This document shows, one piece after another, positions 1 to 8,126 of a stretch of 64,000 bases of DNA (its first letter is position 1; every line of letters begins with the position of its first letter). The stretch is from NCBI GenBank assembly GCA_038530555.1, contig JBCBCN010000005.1, positions 62,001 to 126,000 of the forward strand, in the 5' to 3' direction. Origin of the DNA: HKCCE3408 sp038530555. Its GTDB lineage: Bacteria > Pseudomonadota > Alphaproteobacteria > Rhodobacterales > Rhodobacteraceae. Below the pieces are notes generated by a model. The model searched no databases and was not told the DNA's origin. It was given only the letters and a program-made list of their open reading frames with translations. The position numbers were made by a program, and so were the translations under genes.

Positions 1-28
1 TGGTCCGTTGCGCGGCTTAGGCGGGGCC

Positions 29-517
29 ATGGCCCAAACCCCGCGCATGAAAATCGTTTTGGTGAGCCCCGAGATCCCGGGCAATACCGGCACGATCGGG
101 CGGACCTGTGTGGCGCTCGATATGGAGCTGATCCTGATCCACCCGCTGGGCTTTGAGATCACGGAGAAGGCCGTTCGGCGCGCCGGGTTGGATTACTGGC
201 GCCATGTCCGCTTGAGTGAATATGCGAGTTGGCAGGACTTTTTGCAGGCAAGGCGGCCATCACCTGACGCTCTGTTCTTTTTTGAGGACGATGCAGCGCA
301 TTCATTCTATGACGCTGCCTATCCCGAAGATGCCTATCTGATTTTTGGTCGCGAAACCAAAGGCCTACCGGGTGCTATACTCGCTCATTATCCCGATAGG
401 CACTATGCCTTGCCGATGCGCTCCGAGCATATTCGATCGCTCAACTTGGCCAACGCCGTCTGCGCCGTCGCCTATCAAGCAGTTCGGAAACAATTCACCA
501 ATACTGGTTCCAATTGA
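29..517 (+). CDS. trmL: tRNA (cytidine(34)-2'-O)-methyltransferase TrmL
   Basis: SPOUT-class methyltransferase that 2'-O-methylates the wobble base of tRNA-Leu with S-adenosylmethionine. The 162-residue product matches the family's usual length of about 155-160. It shows the N-terminal PEIPGNTGTIGRTC motif, the central RRAGLDYW motif, and the knot-forming C-terminal FGRETKGLP and RSLNLANAV motifs. The frame is open further upstream to a TTG at 8. I chose the ATG at 29 because a purine-rich AGGCGGGG lies just before it; the ATG at 47 is the other possibility. The start of the gene is complete in the window. Confidence 0.93.
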   Translation: MAQTPRMKIVLVSPEIPGNTGTIGRTCVALDMELILIHPLGFEITEKAVRRAGLDYWRHVRLSEYASWQDFLQARRPSPDALFFFEDDAAHSFYDAAYPEDAYLIFGRETKGLPGAILAHYPDRHYALPMRSEHIRSLNLANAVCAVAYQAVRKQFTNTGSN

Positions 518-614
518 AGTGCTTTTCCCCAAAGCAGCCATATCCTATTCTTATTTCAGTCATAATTGGTACATGCCGCGTGTTGGCGGCCACAGGGTAA
601 CGAGTGAGGTCAGT

Positions 615-827
615 ATGACCCGATTGCGCACATTCATCAAAGAAGCGGGTGGCTCGCTTGTCCAGGATTGGCCGATGGTCTTGCTGATTCTGGTGCTGTT
701 GGCGGTGGCTGTTTCGATGATGTCGGCGAATTCGGGCGGGCAATGGCTAGGGACCGGCAAAACGGTCAATATCGGGTTTGGCCTGGGAAATGGTGGTTTG
801 CCCCAAATAGGGCCGCTTAACGACTAG
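615..827 (+). CDS. small single-pass membrane protein, function unknown
   Basis: Predicted 70-residue protein: a short basic N-terminus (MTRLRTFIKEAGG), one strongly hydrophobic segment at about residues 20-37, then a glycine-rich tail. The open frame runs much further upstream, but that part overlaps trmL and looks like shadow. The ATG at 615 has a GAGG ribosome-binding site 6 bases before it. It sits between trmL and the DUF5665 gene, all on the plus strand, so they may be cotranscribed. I do not recognise the family; the call rests on start site, membrane segment and position. Confidence 0.5.
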   Translation: MTRLRTFIKEAGGSLVQDWPMVLLILVLLAVAVSMMSANSGGQWLGTGKTVNIGFGLGNGGLPQIGPLND

Positions 828-860
828 CGAGACAGGGGATGCCCGGGCTAGCCTGCCGGC

Positions 861-1208
861 ATGAACAAACAGTCTGATCCACCCGAAAACCCCGTGCCTG
901 ACGGACGTACCGGCGCGGCGCAGCCAGCCTCTGAACGCGACTTGAGCGATGAGTTGGCGGCCTTGCGCGCCGAGGTTGCGACGCTGAACGCACATCGGTT
1001 CATTCGCGTGCAGAACTCAGTCCCACGCTTGTTGGCGTTCCAATTTGGTCGCGGTCTCGCCTTCGGCTTAGGTACTGTCTTGGGCGGTGGTTTGCTTTTG
1101 TCGGTCATGGCCTGGTCGCTTGCGCAGATCGATTTCATCCCAATCATCGGCGAATGGGCGAGCCAGATCGCGGCCGAGTTAGAGATCGCTGCCGGTAGCG
1201 GCCGCTAG
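861..1208 (+). CDS. DUF5665-type membrane protein
   Basis: 115-residue protein with a charged N-terminal half (predicted helix, residues about 25-45, LSDELAALRAEVATLNAHR) and one hydrophobic segment at about residues 65-90 (GLAFGLGTVLGGGLLLSVMAW). This helix plus membrane-span layout, with the central FxxGRGLAFGLGTVLGGG stretch, is what I know from the DUF5665 family of alphaproteobacteria. Function unknown. Its stop codon overlaps by 4 bases the end of the convergent ABC ATPase gene. Confidence 0.75.
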   Translation: MNKQSDPPENPVPDGRTGAAQPASERDLSDELAALRAEVATLNAHRFIRVQNSVPRLLAFQFGRGLAFGLGTVLGGGLLLSVMAWSLAQIDFIPIIGEWASQIAAELEIAAGSGR

Positions 1209-2275
1209 GCCGGGTTTGGCACGACCCAAAGTGCGTCGGCTGGGAGGTGAAGCTTGACTGCATCCCCTGGCTGGAGACCCGCGGCGTCTTGCGGGGAGAG
1301 GGCAACGTAAAGGCTTTGCCCTTCGGTCGCTGTGGTGACGAATACGGCGGTACCAGTGAAGCGCGTGGCTGTAACTTGTGCGGACAGGCAGTTTTCATGA
1401 AGTGGCATCCCTGCGGCGGGGGCGAGGCGCACCGCCTCCGGACGGATCGTCAACAGGCCTTTCGCAGCGCTCCATGTTGGGCCCGCAGAAGTTTCGGGTA
1501 AGGCAAAGTGACCCAGCCCGCTTTCGAAGATGCCTGACCTGACTTGTCCCGGGATGAAATTGCGCCCACCCAGAAACTGCGCAACCGCAGCACTTGCCGG
1601 GCGGTTATACAGCTCCCGCGGTGGCCCCACCTGTTCCAACCGCCCTTCCAGCAGCACGCCGATGCGGTCGGCCATCGTGGCCGCTTCGGCCTGGTCATGG
1701 GTGATCAGGATGATCGTGACGCCGGTGCGGGACTGAAGACCGAGGATCGTCTGGCCCATCTCTTCACGCAGATGCTGATCGAGGCCTGACATCGGTTCGT
1801 CCAACAGCAGAATGTCAGGTGAGACCGCGAGCGCGCGCGCAAGGGCCACGCGCTGTTGCTGACCGCCGGAAAGTTCTGACGGTTTGCGGCCCCCCAAGCC
1901 GTGAAGCTGCAGCAGCGCGATCATCTCGGTTACCTTGGCCGACCGGTCTGCGGGCGTCATGCCGCGCATCTTCAGGCCAAAGCCGATATTGTCGGTGACA
2001 CTCAGATGCGGGAAGAGCAGCAGATCCTGGAACACCAGGACCGCGCCGCGCCGTTCGGGCGCCTGGCCGAGACAGGACTGACCTGCGATCTCGATCCCGC
2101 CGCGATCAGGCTCCTCGAAGCCCGCGATCATCTTGACCAGGGTGGTCTTGCCGCTGCCCGATGGTCCGAGCAGGGCGAAGATCTCGCCCGCCGCCACGTC
2201 GAGCGAGACCCGGTCGATGACGGTACTGCCGCTGGTATATCCTTTGCTGATCGCATCGAGACGGAGTGCGGTCAT
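1205..2275 (-). CDS. ABC importer ATP-binding protein (PotA/YnjD-like)
   Basis: Cytoplasmic ATPase of an ABC importer, 356 residues. Visible motifs: Walker A GPSGSGKT (about 37-44), Q-loop in VFQDLLLFPH (about 81-90), signature LSGGQQQR (about 135-142), Walker B ILLLDEP (about 155-161) and switch His in LITHD. A C-terminal extension of about 120 residues fits a TOBE regulatory domain as in spermidine/iron/thiamine importers. It is the last gene of a four-gene minus-strand operon (binding protein, two permeases, ATPase), overlapping the permease upstream by 4 bases. The binding protein resembles YnjB, so the substrate is unknown. Confidence 0.92.
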   Translation of the reverse strand: MTALRLDAISKGYTSGSTVIDRVSLDVAAGEIFALLGPSGSGKTTLVKMIAGFEEPDRGGIEIAGQSCLGQAPERRGAVLVFQDLLLFPHLSVTDNIGFGLKMRGMTPADRSAKVTEMIALLQLHGLGGRKPSELSGGQQQRVALARALAVSPDILLLDEPMSGLDQHLREEMGQTILGLQSRTGVTIILITHDQAEAATMADRIGVLLEGRLEQVGPPRELYNRPASAAVAQFLGGRNFIPGQVRSGIFESGLGHFALPETSAGPTWSAAKGLLTIRPEAVRLAPAAGMPLHENCLSAQVTATRFTGTAVFVTTATEGQSLYVALSPQDAAGLQPGDAVKLHLPADALWVVPNPA

Positions 2276-3063
2276 GTGCGCCCTAGGGTTGCCGTTCCCG
2301 CCGCCAAATGGCGGGAGCTGGCCAGCAAGATCAAGATACCAGGCAGGATATAAAGGATCGCCAGGGCTCCGGCGATGTCATTGCGTCCGGAACTGGCGAA
2401 GCTGAAAAGGAGCAAAGGGAGCGTCTGAACCTGGCCCGAGCCGATCAGGAGCGTCAGGATATACTGGCTCCAAGAGACCAGAAACGCAAAGAGCGCCGCG
2501 ACGACCAGGCCGGGGGCGACTTGCGGCCGCGTGACCTGCCAGAAGGCCTGCCAGGCAGAGGCGCCCAGGCTACGGGCCTGACGTTCATAGTCGAGGTTGT
2601 AATTCGCGAAGAGGCTGGCGCTTACCAGAATGACGTAAGGAAGAACCGGCACCAGATGGACCAGCACCACCCCAGAGACGGAGCCGGTCAGCCCGAGGCG
2701 CAAGAACACGGCGTGCAGCCCGAGGGCTGTCGCAATGCCGGGCACAATAACCGGTGCGAGGACAAGCAAATAGACCATGGCTTTACCGCCAAACCGCGCA
2801 AGGCCCAGAGCCCGACCCGCGGGCACACCCACCGCCATCGCGATCACGGTCGTGGCGCAGGCGATCAGTGTCGTTTGCCAGAAGGCGCCGAGCGCGCCGG
2901 AGATATCGCCGAACGTGTAAGCCCAAGCCCTGAGGCTCCAGGCCTGGGGCAGGAGATCGGGAAAGCGCCAGCCTCGGGCGAAAGACCAGACCGCCAGTGG
3001 CACCAGCGGCAGAAGAAGCGCCGTGGCCAGGACCAGAGCGGCCAGCCGTTTGCCCCAGATCAT
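2272..3063 (-). CDS. ABC importer permease, second subunit
   Basis: Inner-membrane permease of 263 residues with about six hydrophobic segments and the BPD_transp_1 coupling motif near residues 165-190 (EROARSLGAS-type, here YERQARSLGASAWQAFWQV). It should form a heterodimer with the neighbouring permease and dock on the ATPase encoded downstream. Start and stop overlap both neighbours by 4 bases (ATGA type), pointing to translational coupling in one operon. Confidence 0.9.
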   Translation of the reverse strand: MIWGKRLAALVLATALLLPLVPLAVWSFARGWRFPDLLPQAWSLRAWAYTFGDISGALGAFWQTTLIACATTVIAMAVGVPAGRALGLARFGGKAMVYLLVLAPVIVPGIATALGLHAVFLRLGLTGSVSGVVLVHLVPVLPYVILVSASLFANYNLDYERQARSLGASAWQAFWQVTRPQVAPGLVVAALFAFLVSWSQYILTLLIGSGQVQTLPLLLFSFASSGRNDIAGALAILYILPGILILLASSRHLAAGTATLGRT

Positions 3064-3914
3064 CGCGCGCCGACCCGAAGCAGACGCATATAAGCCCAGA
3101 TCAACAGGGCGGAGACCGCCGTGATCAGCATCGCCATGGCCATCGCCTCGGGGCGTCGGGTCAGGTCCGGATCGGTGAAGGTATCGTAGGCCAGAACCGG
3201 CAGCGCTTGCGGAAAATGCGTGCCCAAAAGCGCCGGGATCTCATAGGCGCCAAAGACGAAGGCAAAGACAATCGCACTGGCCGCGGCGGTCCCCGGAAGA
3301 ATCATTGGCAAGAGGACATGGCGCACGGCTTGCCATCGGCTGGCGCCAAGGCTGCGGGCCGCGTTCTCATAGGCGGTGCCCAGGCCGCGCATATTGGCCA
3401 GGACGATCACGCCAATGAACGGAAGCTCCTTCCAGATATATTGCACGATGATGCCGATGCTGGCGCGGTCATAGACCAGGGCCGGGAACTCACCCGGTCG
3501 CTCGATCAGGCCGGCGGCAAAGGCCAACCGCGCAAAGCTGCCCGATTGTGACAGCAAAAGCAGCACGCCGATTGCACCCACCAGATGAGGCATTGTGAGG
3601 TTGAGTTGAAACAGGAACGTCAACGCCCGCCGCCCGGGCCCGATTGAGCGGATCAAAAGCGCGGCCGCCACGGCCAAAACGGCTGAAATAAGCGTGGAGG
3701 TGCCGGCGATATAAAGGCTGAGCCCGAGGCTCTGCCAAAGGGCGGTGTCGGTCAGGATGGTGCGATAGGCGTCCAGGTTCGGCTCGGTCAGACCGAGGAT
3801 CGGCATATAGCCAAAGGAGCGCAAAGCCGCGACGCCCAAACCGCCCAGAAAGAGCCCGCCCAGAATGACCAGGGCGGGCGCAAGCAGAAGGGCGACGCGC
3901 ACCCGGTCAGTCAC
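3060..3914 (-). CDS. ABC importer permease, first subunit
   Basis: Inner-membrane permease, 284 residues from a GTG start at 3914. The frame is open 18 codons further, but that part overlaps the binding-protein gene and is polar, while GTG gives VTDRVRVALLLAP, a normal cytoplasmic tail plus first membrane helix, 5 bases after the upstream stop. The coupling motif (ENAARSLGASRWQAV) is near residues 180-195. The pair of separate permeases differs from E. coli YnjC, which is a single fused protein. Confidence 0.9.
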   Translation of the reverse strand: MTDRVRVALLLAPALVILGGLFLGGLGVAALRSFGYMPILGLTEPNLDAYRTILTDTALWQSLGLSLYIAGTSTLISAVLAVAAALLIRSIGPGRRALTFLFQLNLTMPHLVGAIGVLLLLSQSGSFARLAFAAGLIERPGEFPALVYDRASIGIIVQYIWKELPFIGVIVLANMRGLGTAYENAARSLGASRWQAVRHVLLPMILPGTAAASAIVFAFVFGAYEIPALLGTHFPQALPVLAYDTFTDPDLTRRPEAMAMAMLITAVSALLIWAYMRLLRVGAR

Positions 3915-3919
3915 GTGGA

Positions 3920-5149
3920 TCAGCGCCCGACATTCTCGATCCAGCTCGCCTCGATGGCCGAGATCCACTCGGCCTGAAGCTCAGGCAACGCGGCCTCGGC
4001 CAGGGCTTGTGGTGTGACGACCGAAGGGTGCTGCGGCAGAGTTGCGAACGCGTCTTGAAGATCGGCCGAGACGCGGTCGATCTCAATGGCGGGCACGGCG
4101 CCCCAGATTTCAGGTTGAGCCTTTTCGAATTGTGCTTCCGCCGACAGGATCAGGTTTTGCAGAACCATCGCTGCCGCCTTGTTGGGCGAATTGGCCGGGA
4201 TCAGCGTGTAATTCGTGTTGCCGATCGTCCCGCTATCCAGACCGTAGGATCGTACCGTCTCAGGATAGGTGCCAGCATCCACGCCCAAGCCGAATTGTGC
4301 GGGATCGTAATTGAAGGTGAAGGCAACCTCACTGTTGGCGAAGAGATCATTGAGCTGCGTGATTGAGGTTGGATAGCTTTGCCCCTCCCGCCACAGATGC
4401 GGCTCCAGATCGTTCAGGATCGCCCAAGCACGGGGGGCAATCTCGTCAAAGACCGTCTGATCGAATGGCCCGAGCAGGGCCTCGGCCCCGCCTGCGGCGT
4501 GATAGAAGACGTGGCGCACAAAGACAGAGCCGTTGAAATCGGGCGGTGCAGGATAGGTGAACTGGCCGGGGTTTGCCTCGATCCAGGCCAGCAGAGCCTC
4601 GATATCGGCGGGCGGCGTGTCCATCGCCTCGCTGTCATAGGCCAGCGCGAATTGGACGCGGTTCCAGGGCACCTCGCAATCGTTGACCGGCACGCCGAAA
4701 TCGAAGGCGATGGCGGGATTGTCCCAATTGACGAGCGCGTTGTTAGGTAGGCTTTCTAGATAGCCGCACCAAGCCAGATCTGCCTGCCGCATGGTGCGGA
4801 AATTCTCACCGTTGATCCAAATCATGTCGACCGAGCCCGCATCGGTGACGCCGGACTCCGCCTCGCCTAGAACCAGATTCACCGCGTCGGCGGTGTCGGT
4901 AAGGCCTACGCGATTGAGCGTGATCCCGTACTCTTCTTCCAAAATGCCGCCGAGATAGCCGCTGACATATTGATTGATGTTGTCGGCTCCGCCCCACAGG
5001 AACCAGTTGACCTCACCGCCGCGGGCCATCTCGACGATCGTGTCCCAATCCTGTCCGATCAGGCTGTCGCCATCGGCAGTATCCGCCTGCGCGCCGGCCG
5101 CTGAAAGCCCCAAAGCCGCAAGGGCCAATCCCATCTTGAATGTCTGCAT
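3920..5149 (-). CDS. ABC importer periplasmic binding protein (YnjB-like)
   Basis: 409-residue periplasmic protein starting at the ATG at 5149 (MQTFKMGLALAALGLSAAGAQA), a clear signal peptide; longer starts add a polar stretch with no signal. The mature part has the VNWFLWGGADNINQYV segment and an SVDMIWINGENFRTM segment that I associate with YnjB-type (COG4134) solute-binding proteins, a relative of the spermidine/iron-binding families. First gene of the operon with the two permeases and ATPase. Substrate not known; thiamine, polyamine or sugar acid uptake cannot be told apart by sequence alone. Confidence 0.85.
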   Translation of the reverse strand: MQTFKMGLALAALGLSAAGAQADTADGDSLIGQDWDTIVEMARGGEVNWFLWGGADNINQYVSGYLGGILEEEYGITLNRVGLTDTADAVNLVLGEAESGVTDAGSVDMIWINGENFRTMRQADLAWCGYLESLPNNALVNWDNPAIAFDFGVPVNDCEVPWNRVQFALAYDSEAMDTPPADIEALLAWIEANPGQFTYPAPPDFNGSVFVRHVFYHAAGGAEALLGPFDQTVFDEIAPRAWAILNDLEPHLWREGQSYPTSITQLNDLFANSEVAFTFNYDPAQFGLGVDAGTYPETVRSYGLDSGTIGNTNYTLIPANSPNKAAAMVLQNLILSAEAQFEKAQPEIWGAVPAIEIDRVSADLQDAFATLPQHPSVVTPQALAEAALPELQAEWISAIEASWIENVGR

Positions 5150-5293
5150 CCCTGTCTCCGTCAATCGTTGTTGTCCCTGATCGGCCGCAGCCGTCGCACA
5201 GGCGGCAAAAAGAGGCCAGTCACATCCCCGTGCCCAACCGTTGGACGGGCCATAACGCGGCTGACGTCGGGTCCGTATCACGCGCCGCTGGCA

Positions 5294-5322
5294 TTGTCAT
5301 AAAACTGTTACGCAACTGTCAC
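5294..5322 (+). promoter_or_regulatory. PHO box: three PhoB half-sites in tandem
   Basis: Three 7-base repeats, TTGTCAT, CTGTTAC and CTGTCAC, lie at 5294-5300, 5305-5311 and 5316-5322, separated by AAAA and GCAA. This is the exact 11-base period of PhoB half-sites (consensus CTGTCAT). The array ends 86 bases before pstS and is oriented towards it, so phosphate starvation should induce the pst operon through PhoB. Confidence 0.9.
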
Positions 5323-5408
5323 AAAAGCATTGCCGAAGCGGCCTAGCTGACCGCCACGCGCCGTGATCTGCACGACCGCGGATGTGAATTAACAGGGGAC
5401 AAAGATAT

Positions 5409-6455
5409 ATGTCTTTCGCAAACACAACGGCCGCCGCACTGGCACTGACGGCTTTGGCAGCCACCGGAGCCTGGGCGCAAACCCGCACGAATGTGCAGGT
5501 CGCCGGTTCTTCGACAGTCCTGCCCTATGCCAACATCGTGGCCGAAGCATTTGGCGCTGAGTTCGACTTCGGCACGCCCGTGGTTGAGGGCGGCGGCTCC
5601 TCGACCGGTCGCCGCCTTCTGTGCGAAGGCGTGGGTGAGGGTACGCTCGACATCGCCAATTCGTCGAGCCTCATCAAGGACAGCGAGCTTGAGGTCTGCG
5701 CCGCAAACGGTGTGACGCCGATCGAGATCCGTTTTGGCTATGACGGGATCGTCTTCGCCTCGGACATCGCCGGGCCGGAATTCGCCTTCGAGCCCGCGCA
5801 TTGGTATGTCGGCCTCGCGGCAAACCACTTCCTTGACGGGGAATTGGTACCCAATGAGCTGACGTCCTGGGCCCAGGTGGCAGAAGTCGCGCAAAGCCTC
5901 GGCATCGAAGGCGATCTGCCCGATCAACCGATCAACGCTTTCGTGCCCGGCACGAACCACGGCACCCGCGAAGTCTTTGACGAGAACGTCGTGCTGGCCG
6001 GCTGTGAGCAGGGCGGCTTCTTCCAGGCGATGCTGGATGCCGGCGTCGATGAGGACACCGCAGAAGAAGAGTGCATGGCGCTGCGTACCGACGGTGCCTC
6101 GGTCGATATCGAGGGCGATTACACCCAGACGCTTGCCAATCTCGACAGCACGCCCACCGGCATCGGCGTCTTCGGTCTGTCCTTTTACGAGAACAACACC
6201 GACCGCCTGCAGGTTGCTACGATGGGCGGGATCGTCCCGTCTGTGGAGTCGATCTCGACGGGTGAATACCCAGTCTCTCGTCCCCTGCAGTTTTACGTCA
6301 AAGCCGAGCATCTGGGCGTGATCCCGGGCCTGCAAGAATATGTCGAGTTCTTCATCTCCGACGATATTGCGGGTCCCGATGGCCCGCTGGCCGAATACGG
6401 CCTGGTGCCGGACCCGGACCTGTCCGCGACCCAGGAGATGGTCTCAGGCATGTAA
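5409..6455 (+). CDS. pstS: phosphate ABC transporter substrate-binding protein PstS
   Basis: Periplasmic phosphate-binding protein, 348 residues with a signal peptide (cleavage near AWA/Q, residue 23). The VAGSSTVLPYA start of the mature protein, EGGGSSTGRRLLCEG, DIANSS and PGTNHGTRE segments are phosphate-loop signatures of the PstS-like family used in alphaproteobacteria. It begins the pstSCAB-phoU-phoB operon, 86 bases after a PHO box, and is followed by a strong hairpin that may set its transcript level above the downstream genes. Confidence 0.95.
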   Translation: MSFANTTAAALALTALAATGAWAQTRTNVQVAGSSTVLPYANIVAEAFGAEFDFGTPVVEGGGSSTGRRLLCEGVGEGTLDIANSSSLIKDSELEVCAANGVTPIEIRFGYDGIVFASDIAGPEFAFEPAHWYVGLAANHFLDGELVPNELTSWAQVAEVAQSLGIEGDLPDQPINAFVPGTNHGTREVFDENVVLAGCEQGGFFQAMLDAGVDEDTAEEECMALRTDGASVDIEGDYTQTLANLDSTPTGIGVFGLSFYENNTDRLQVATMGGIVPSVESISTGEYPVSRPLQFYVKAEHLGVIPGLQEYVEFFISDDIAGPDGPLAEYGLVPDPDLSATQEMVSGM

Positions 6456-6483
6456 GCCGCCCGACAATCGGGCACACACTTTG

Positions 6484-6511
6484 GGGGCGGTCCTGATCCA
6501 AGGACCGTCCC
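6484..6511 (+). terminator. intergenic hairpin between pstS and pstC
   Basis: An 11-base-pair stem (one G-U pair), GGGGCGGTCCT with AGGACCGTCCC, closes a 6-base loop. No T-run follows, so it is not a standard intrinsic terminator. It lies 29 bases after the pstS stop. A 3' stabiliser or partial attenuator giving more PstS than membrane subunits is a reasonable reading. Confidence 0.6.
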
Positions 6512-6566
6512 TCCGCGTTACGACCAAAAGTGACGGGCGCAACTTGGCAGGGGGTCTTGCGACGCG

Positions 6567-8126
6567 ATGACGACATTCCTCAACCTCGGCAATGCGGCGT
6601 TGGTCGTGGCCGTGATCGCGATCATCGGGTTCTTCGTCGGGCGCGCGCGGGCAGTGAAATCGGCGGATGGTGACCCGGGTGTCCTCCATTCCCTTCCGAA
6701 GCAACATGGCTGGCACACGGCTTTGAGCAGCTTCGTGCCCGCCTTCTCAGTCATCATCCTTTGGGCCTTCTTGTCGGGTCTTGCAGCCAACATTTTCGCG
6801 TCCGCCATTGTGCCGAACGATCTTGATGAGATCCGGCTGACCCAAGACGAGCGCGCCGAGCTCAGCGAGCGTGAGATCGACGTGCGCGAAGACGGGCGCA
6901 AGACGCTTTTCGTGGCCAATGCCCAAGGCTTGGCCCTTGCGCTTGATCGGGTGATCGCGTCGGCCGCGTTAACAGCGGATGAAGTCGCGACCAATCCTGA
7001 CAGCTTGGCCGACCTTTTGCAGGCCGAGGGCTTCCCGGTCTTCGGTGCAGTCTCACCAACATTGCTTGAGATCGCGCTGCGCCTTCGCGATTTTCAAAAC
7101 GCCCTCGCCGTGATCGGTCCGCTCTTGGCGATTGGCCTGGCCGTCGTCGGCTTTCTTTGGGCGCTAAGCCGGGTCAAGCGGGATTTTCGCGCGCGCCTTT
7201 CGGTCGAACGCTGGACAATGGCATTTTTGATCTTCGCCTCATCGGTGGCGATTTTAACCACTGTGGCGATCCTGGCTGCAGTCACCGTCCCGTCCTTTAC
7301 CTTCTTTCGCGAATACGGGCTGGTGCAGTTTCTCACCGGTCTGACCTGGGCGCCGGCCGGGGACGTGGTCGGCGTGCCGGAGGGGCGCGACGGCGGCTAC
7401 GCCTCGCAGCTCGGCTTTCTGCCGTTGATTTGGGGCACGCTCTATATCTCGGTGGTCGCCTTGCTCGTCGCCGTACCTTTGGGTCTTTTGGCAGCGATTT
7501 ACCTGTCGGAATTCGCCAGTTCTCGGGTGCGCTCCTGGGTGAAACCTGCGCTTGAGATCCTGGCCGGCGTTCCGACCATCGTCTACGGCATTTTCGCCCT
7601 CGTCACGATTGGTGCGTTTCTGCGATCGGTCGTGGGCGCAAGTACGATGCCCAACACCGTGTCAGTCGTCACAGCGGGCGTCGTCATGGGCATGATGCTG
7701 GTGCCTTTCGTCTCATCGCTCAGCGATGACGTGATCAACGCCGTGCCCCAGGCGATGCGCGACGGCTCACTGGGCCTCGGCGCCACGCCGTCGGAGACCG
7801 TCATCAAAGTGATCCTGCCCGCCGCCCTTCCCGGCATTGTCGGCGCGATTGTTCTGGCCGCGAGCCGGGCCATCGGTGAGACGATGATCGTCGTGCTGGC
7901 TGCGGGGGCCTTGTCGAATGTCACAGGACTGGAAACGAACCCGTTCGGCGCCGTCGTCACTGTGACCACGCGTATCGTGGCGGTTCTGACTGGCGAGGGG
8001 TCGGGCTTCGACTCTATCGACGTTGTCGCAATCTTCGCCCTCGCCTTCACTTTGTTCTTCATCACGCTGGGCCTGAACCTTCTGGCGCAGCGGATCGTGC
8101 GCAAATATCGGGAGCAATATGAGTAA
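6567..8126 (+). CDS. pstC: phosphate ABC transporter permease PstC
   Basis: Inner-membrane permease, 519 residues, much longer than E. coli PstC (about 320). The extra N-terminal 230 residues hold three hydrophobic segments and a soluble stretch, the long PstC form common in alphaproteobacteria. The conserved C-terminal permease domain (about 285-519) has IYLSEFASSRVRSWVKPALEILAG-type and ALGLGATPSET-type motifs, with the coupling loop near residue 400. Overlaps pstA by one base. Confidence 0.93.
   Translation: MTTFLNLGNAALVVAVIAIIGFFVGRARAVKSADGDPGVLHSLPKQHGWHTALSSFVPAFSVIILWAFLSGLAANIFASAIVPNDLDEIRLTQDERAELSEREIDVREDGRKTLFVANAQGLALALDRVIASAALTADEVATNPDSLADLLQAEGFPVFGAVSPTLLEIALRLRDFQNALAVIGPLLAIGLAVVGFLWALSRVKRDFRARLSVERWTMAFLIFASSVAILTTVAILAAVTVPSFTFFREYGLVQFLTGLTWAPAGDVVGVPEGRDGGYASQLGFLPLIWGTLYISVVALLVAVPLGLLAAIYLSEFASSRVRSWVKPALEILAGVPTIVYGIFALVTIGAFLRSVVGASTMPNTVSVVTAGVVMGMMLVPFVSSLSDDVINAVPQAMRDGSLGLGATPSETVIKVILPAALPGIVGAIVLAASRAIGETMIVVLAAGALSNVTGLETNPFGAVVTVTTRIVAVLTGEGSGFDSIDVVAIFALAFTLFFITLGLNLLAQRIVRKYREQYE

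Noticed and set aside
2308..3093. 261-codon plus-strand frame across the ABC permeases
   Set aside because: Shadow of a clear membrane permease gene; low-complexity Gln/Arg/Asp sequence.
5343..6335. 330-codon open frame on the minus strand under pstS
   Set aside because: Antisense to the confident pstS gene; composition Arg/Gly/His-rich as expected of a high-GC shadow and no family motifs.
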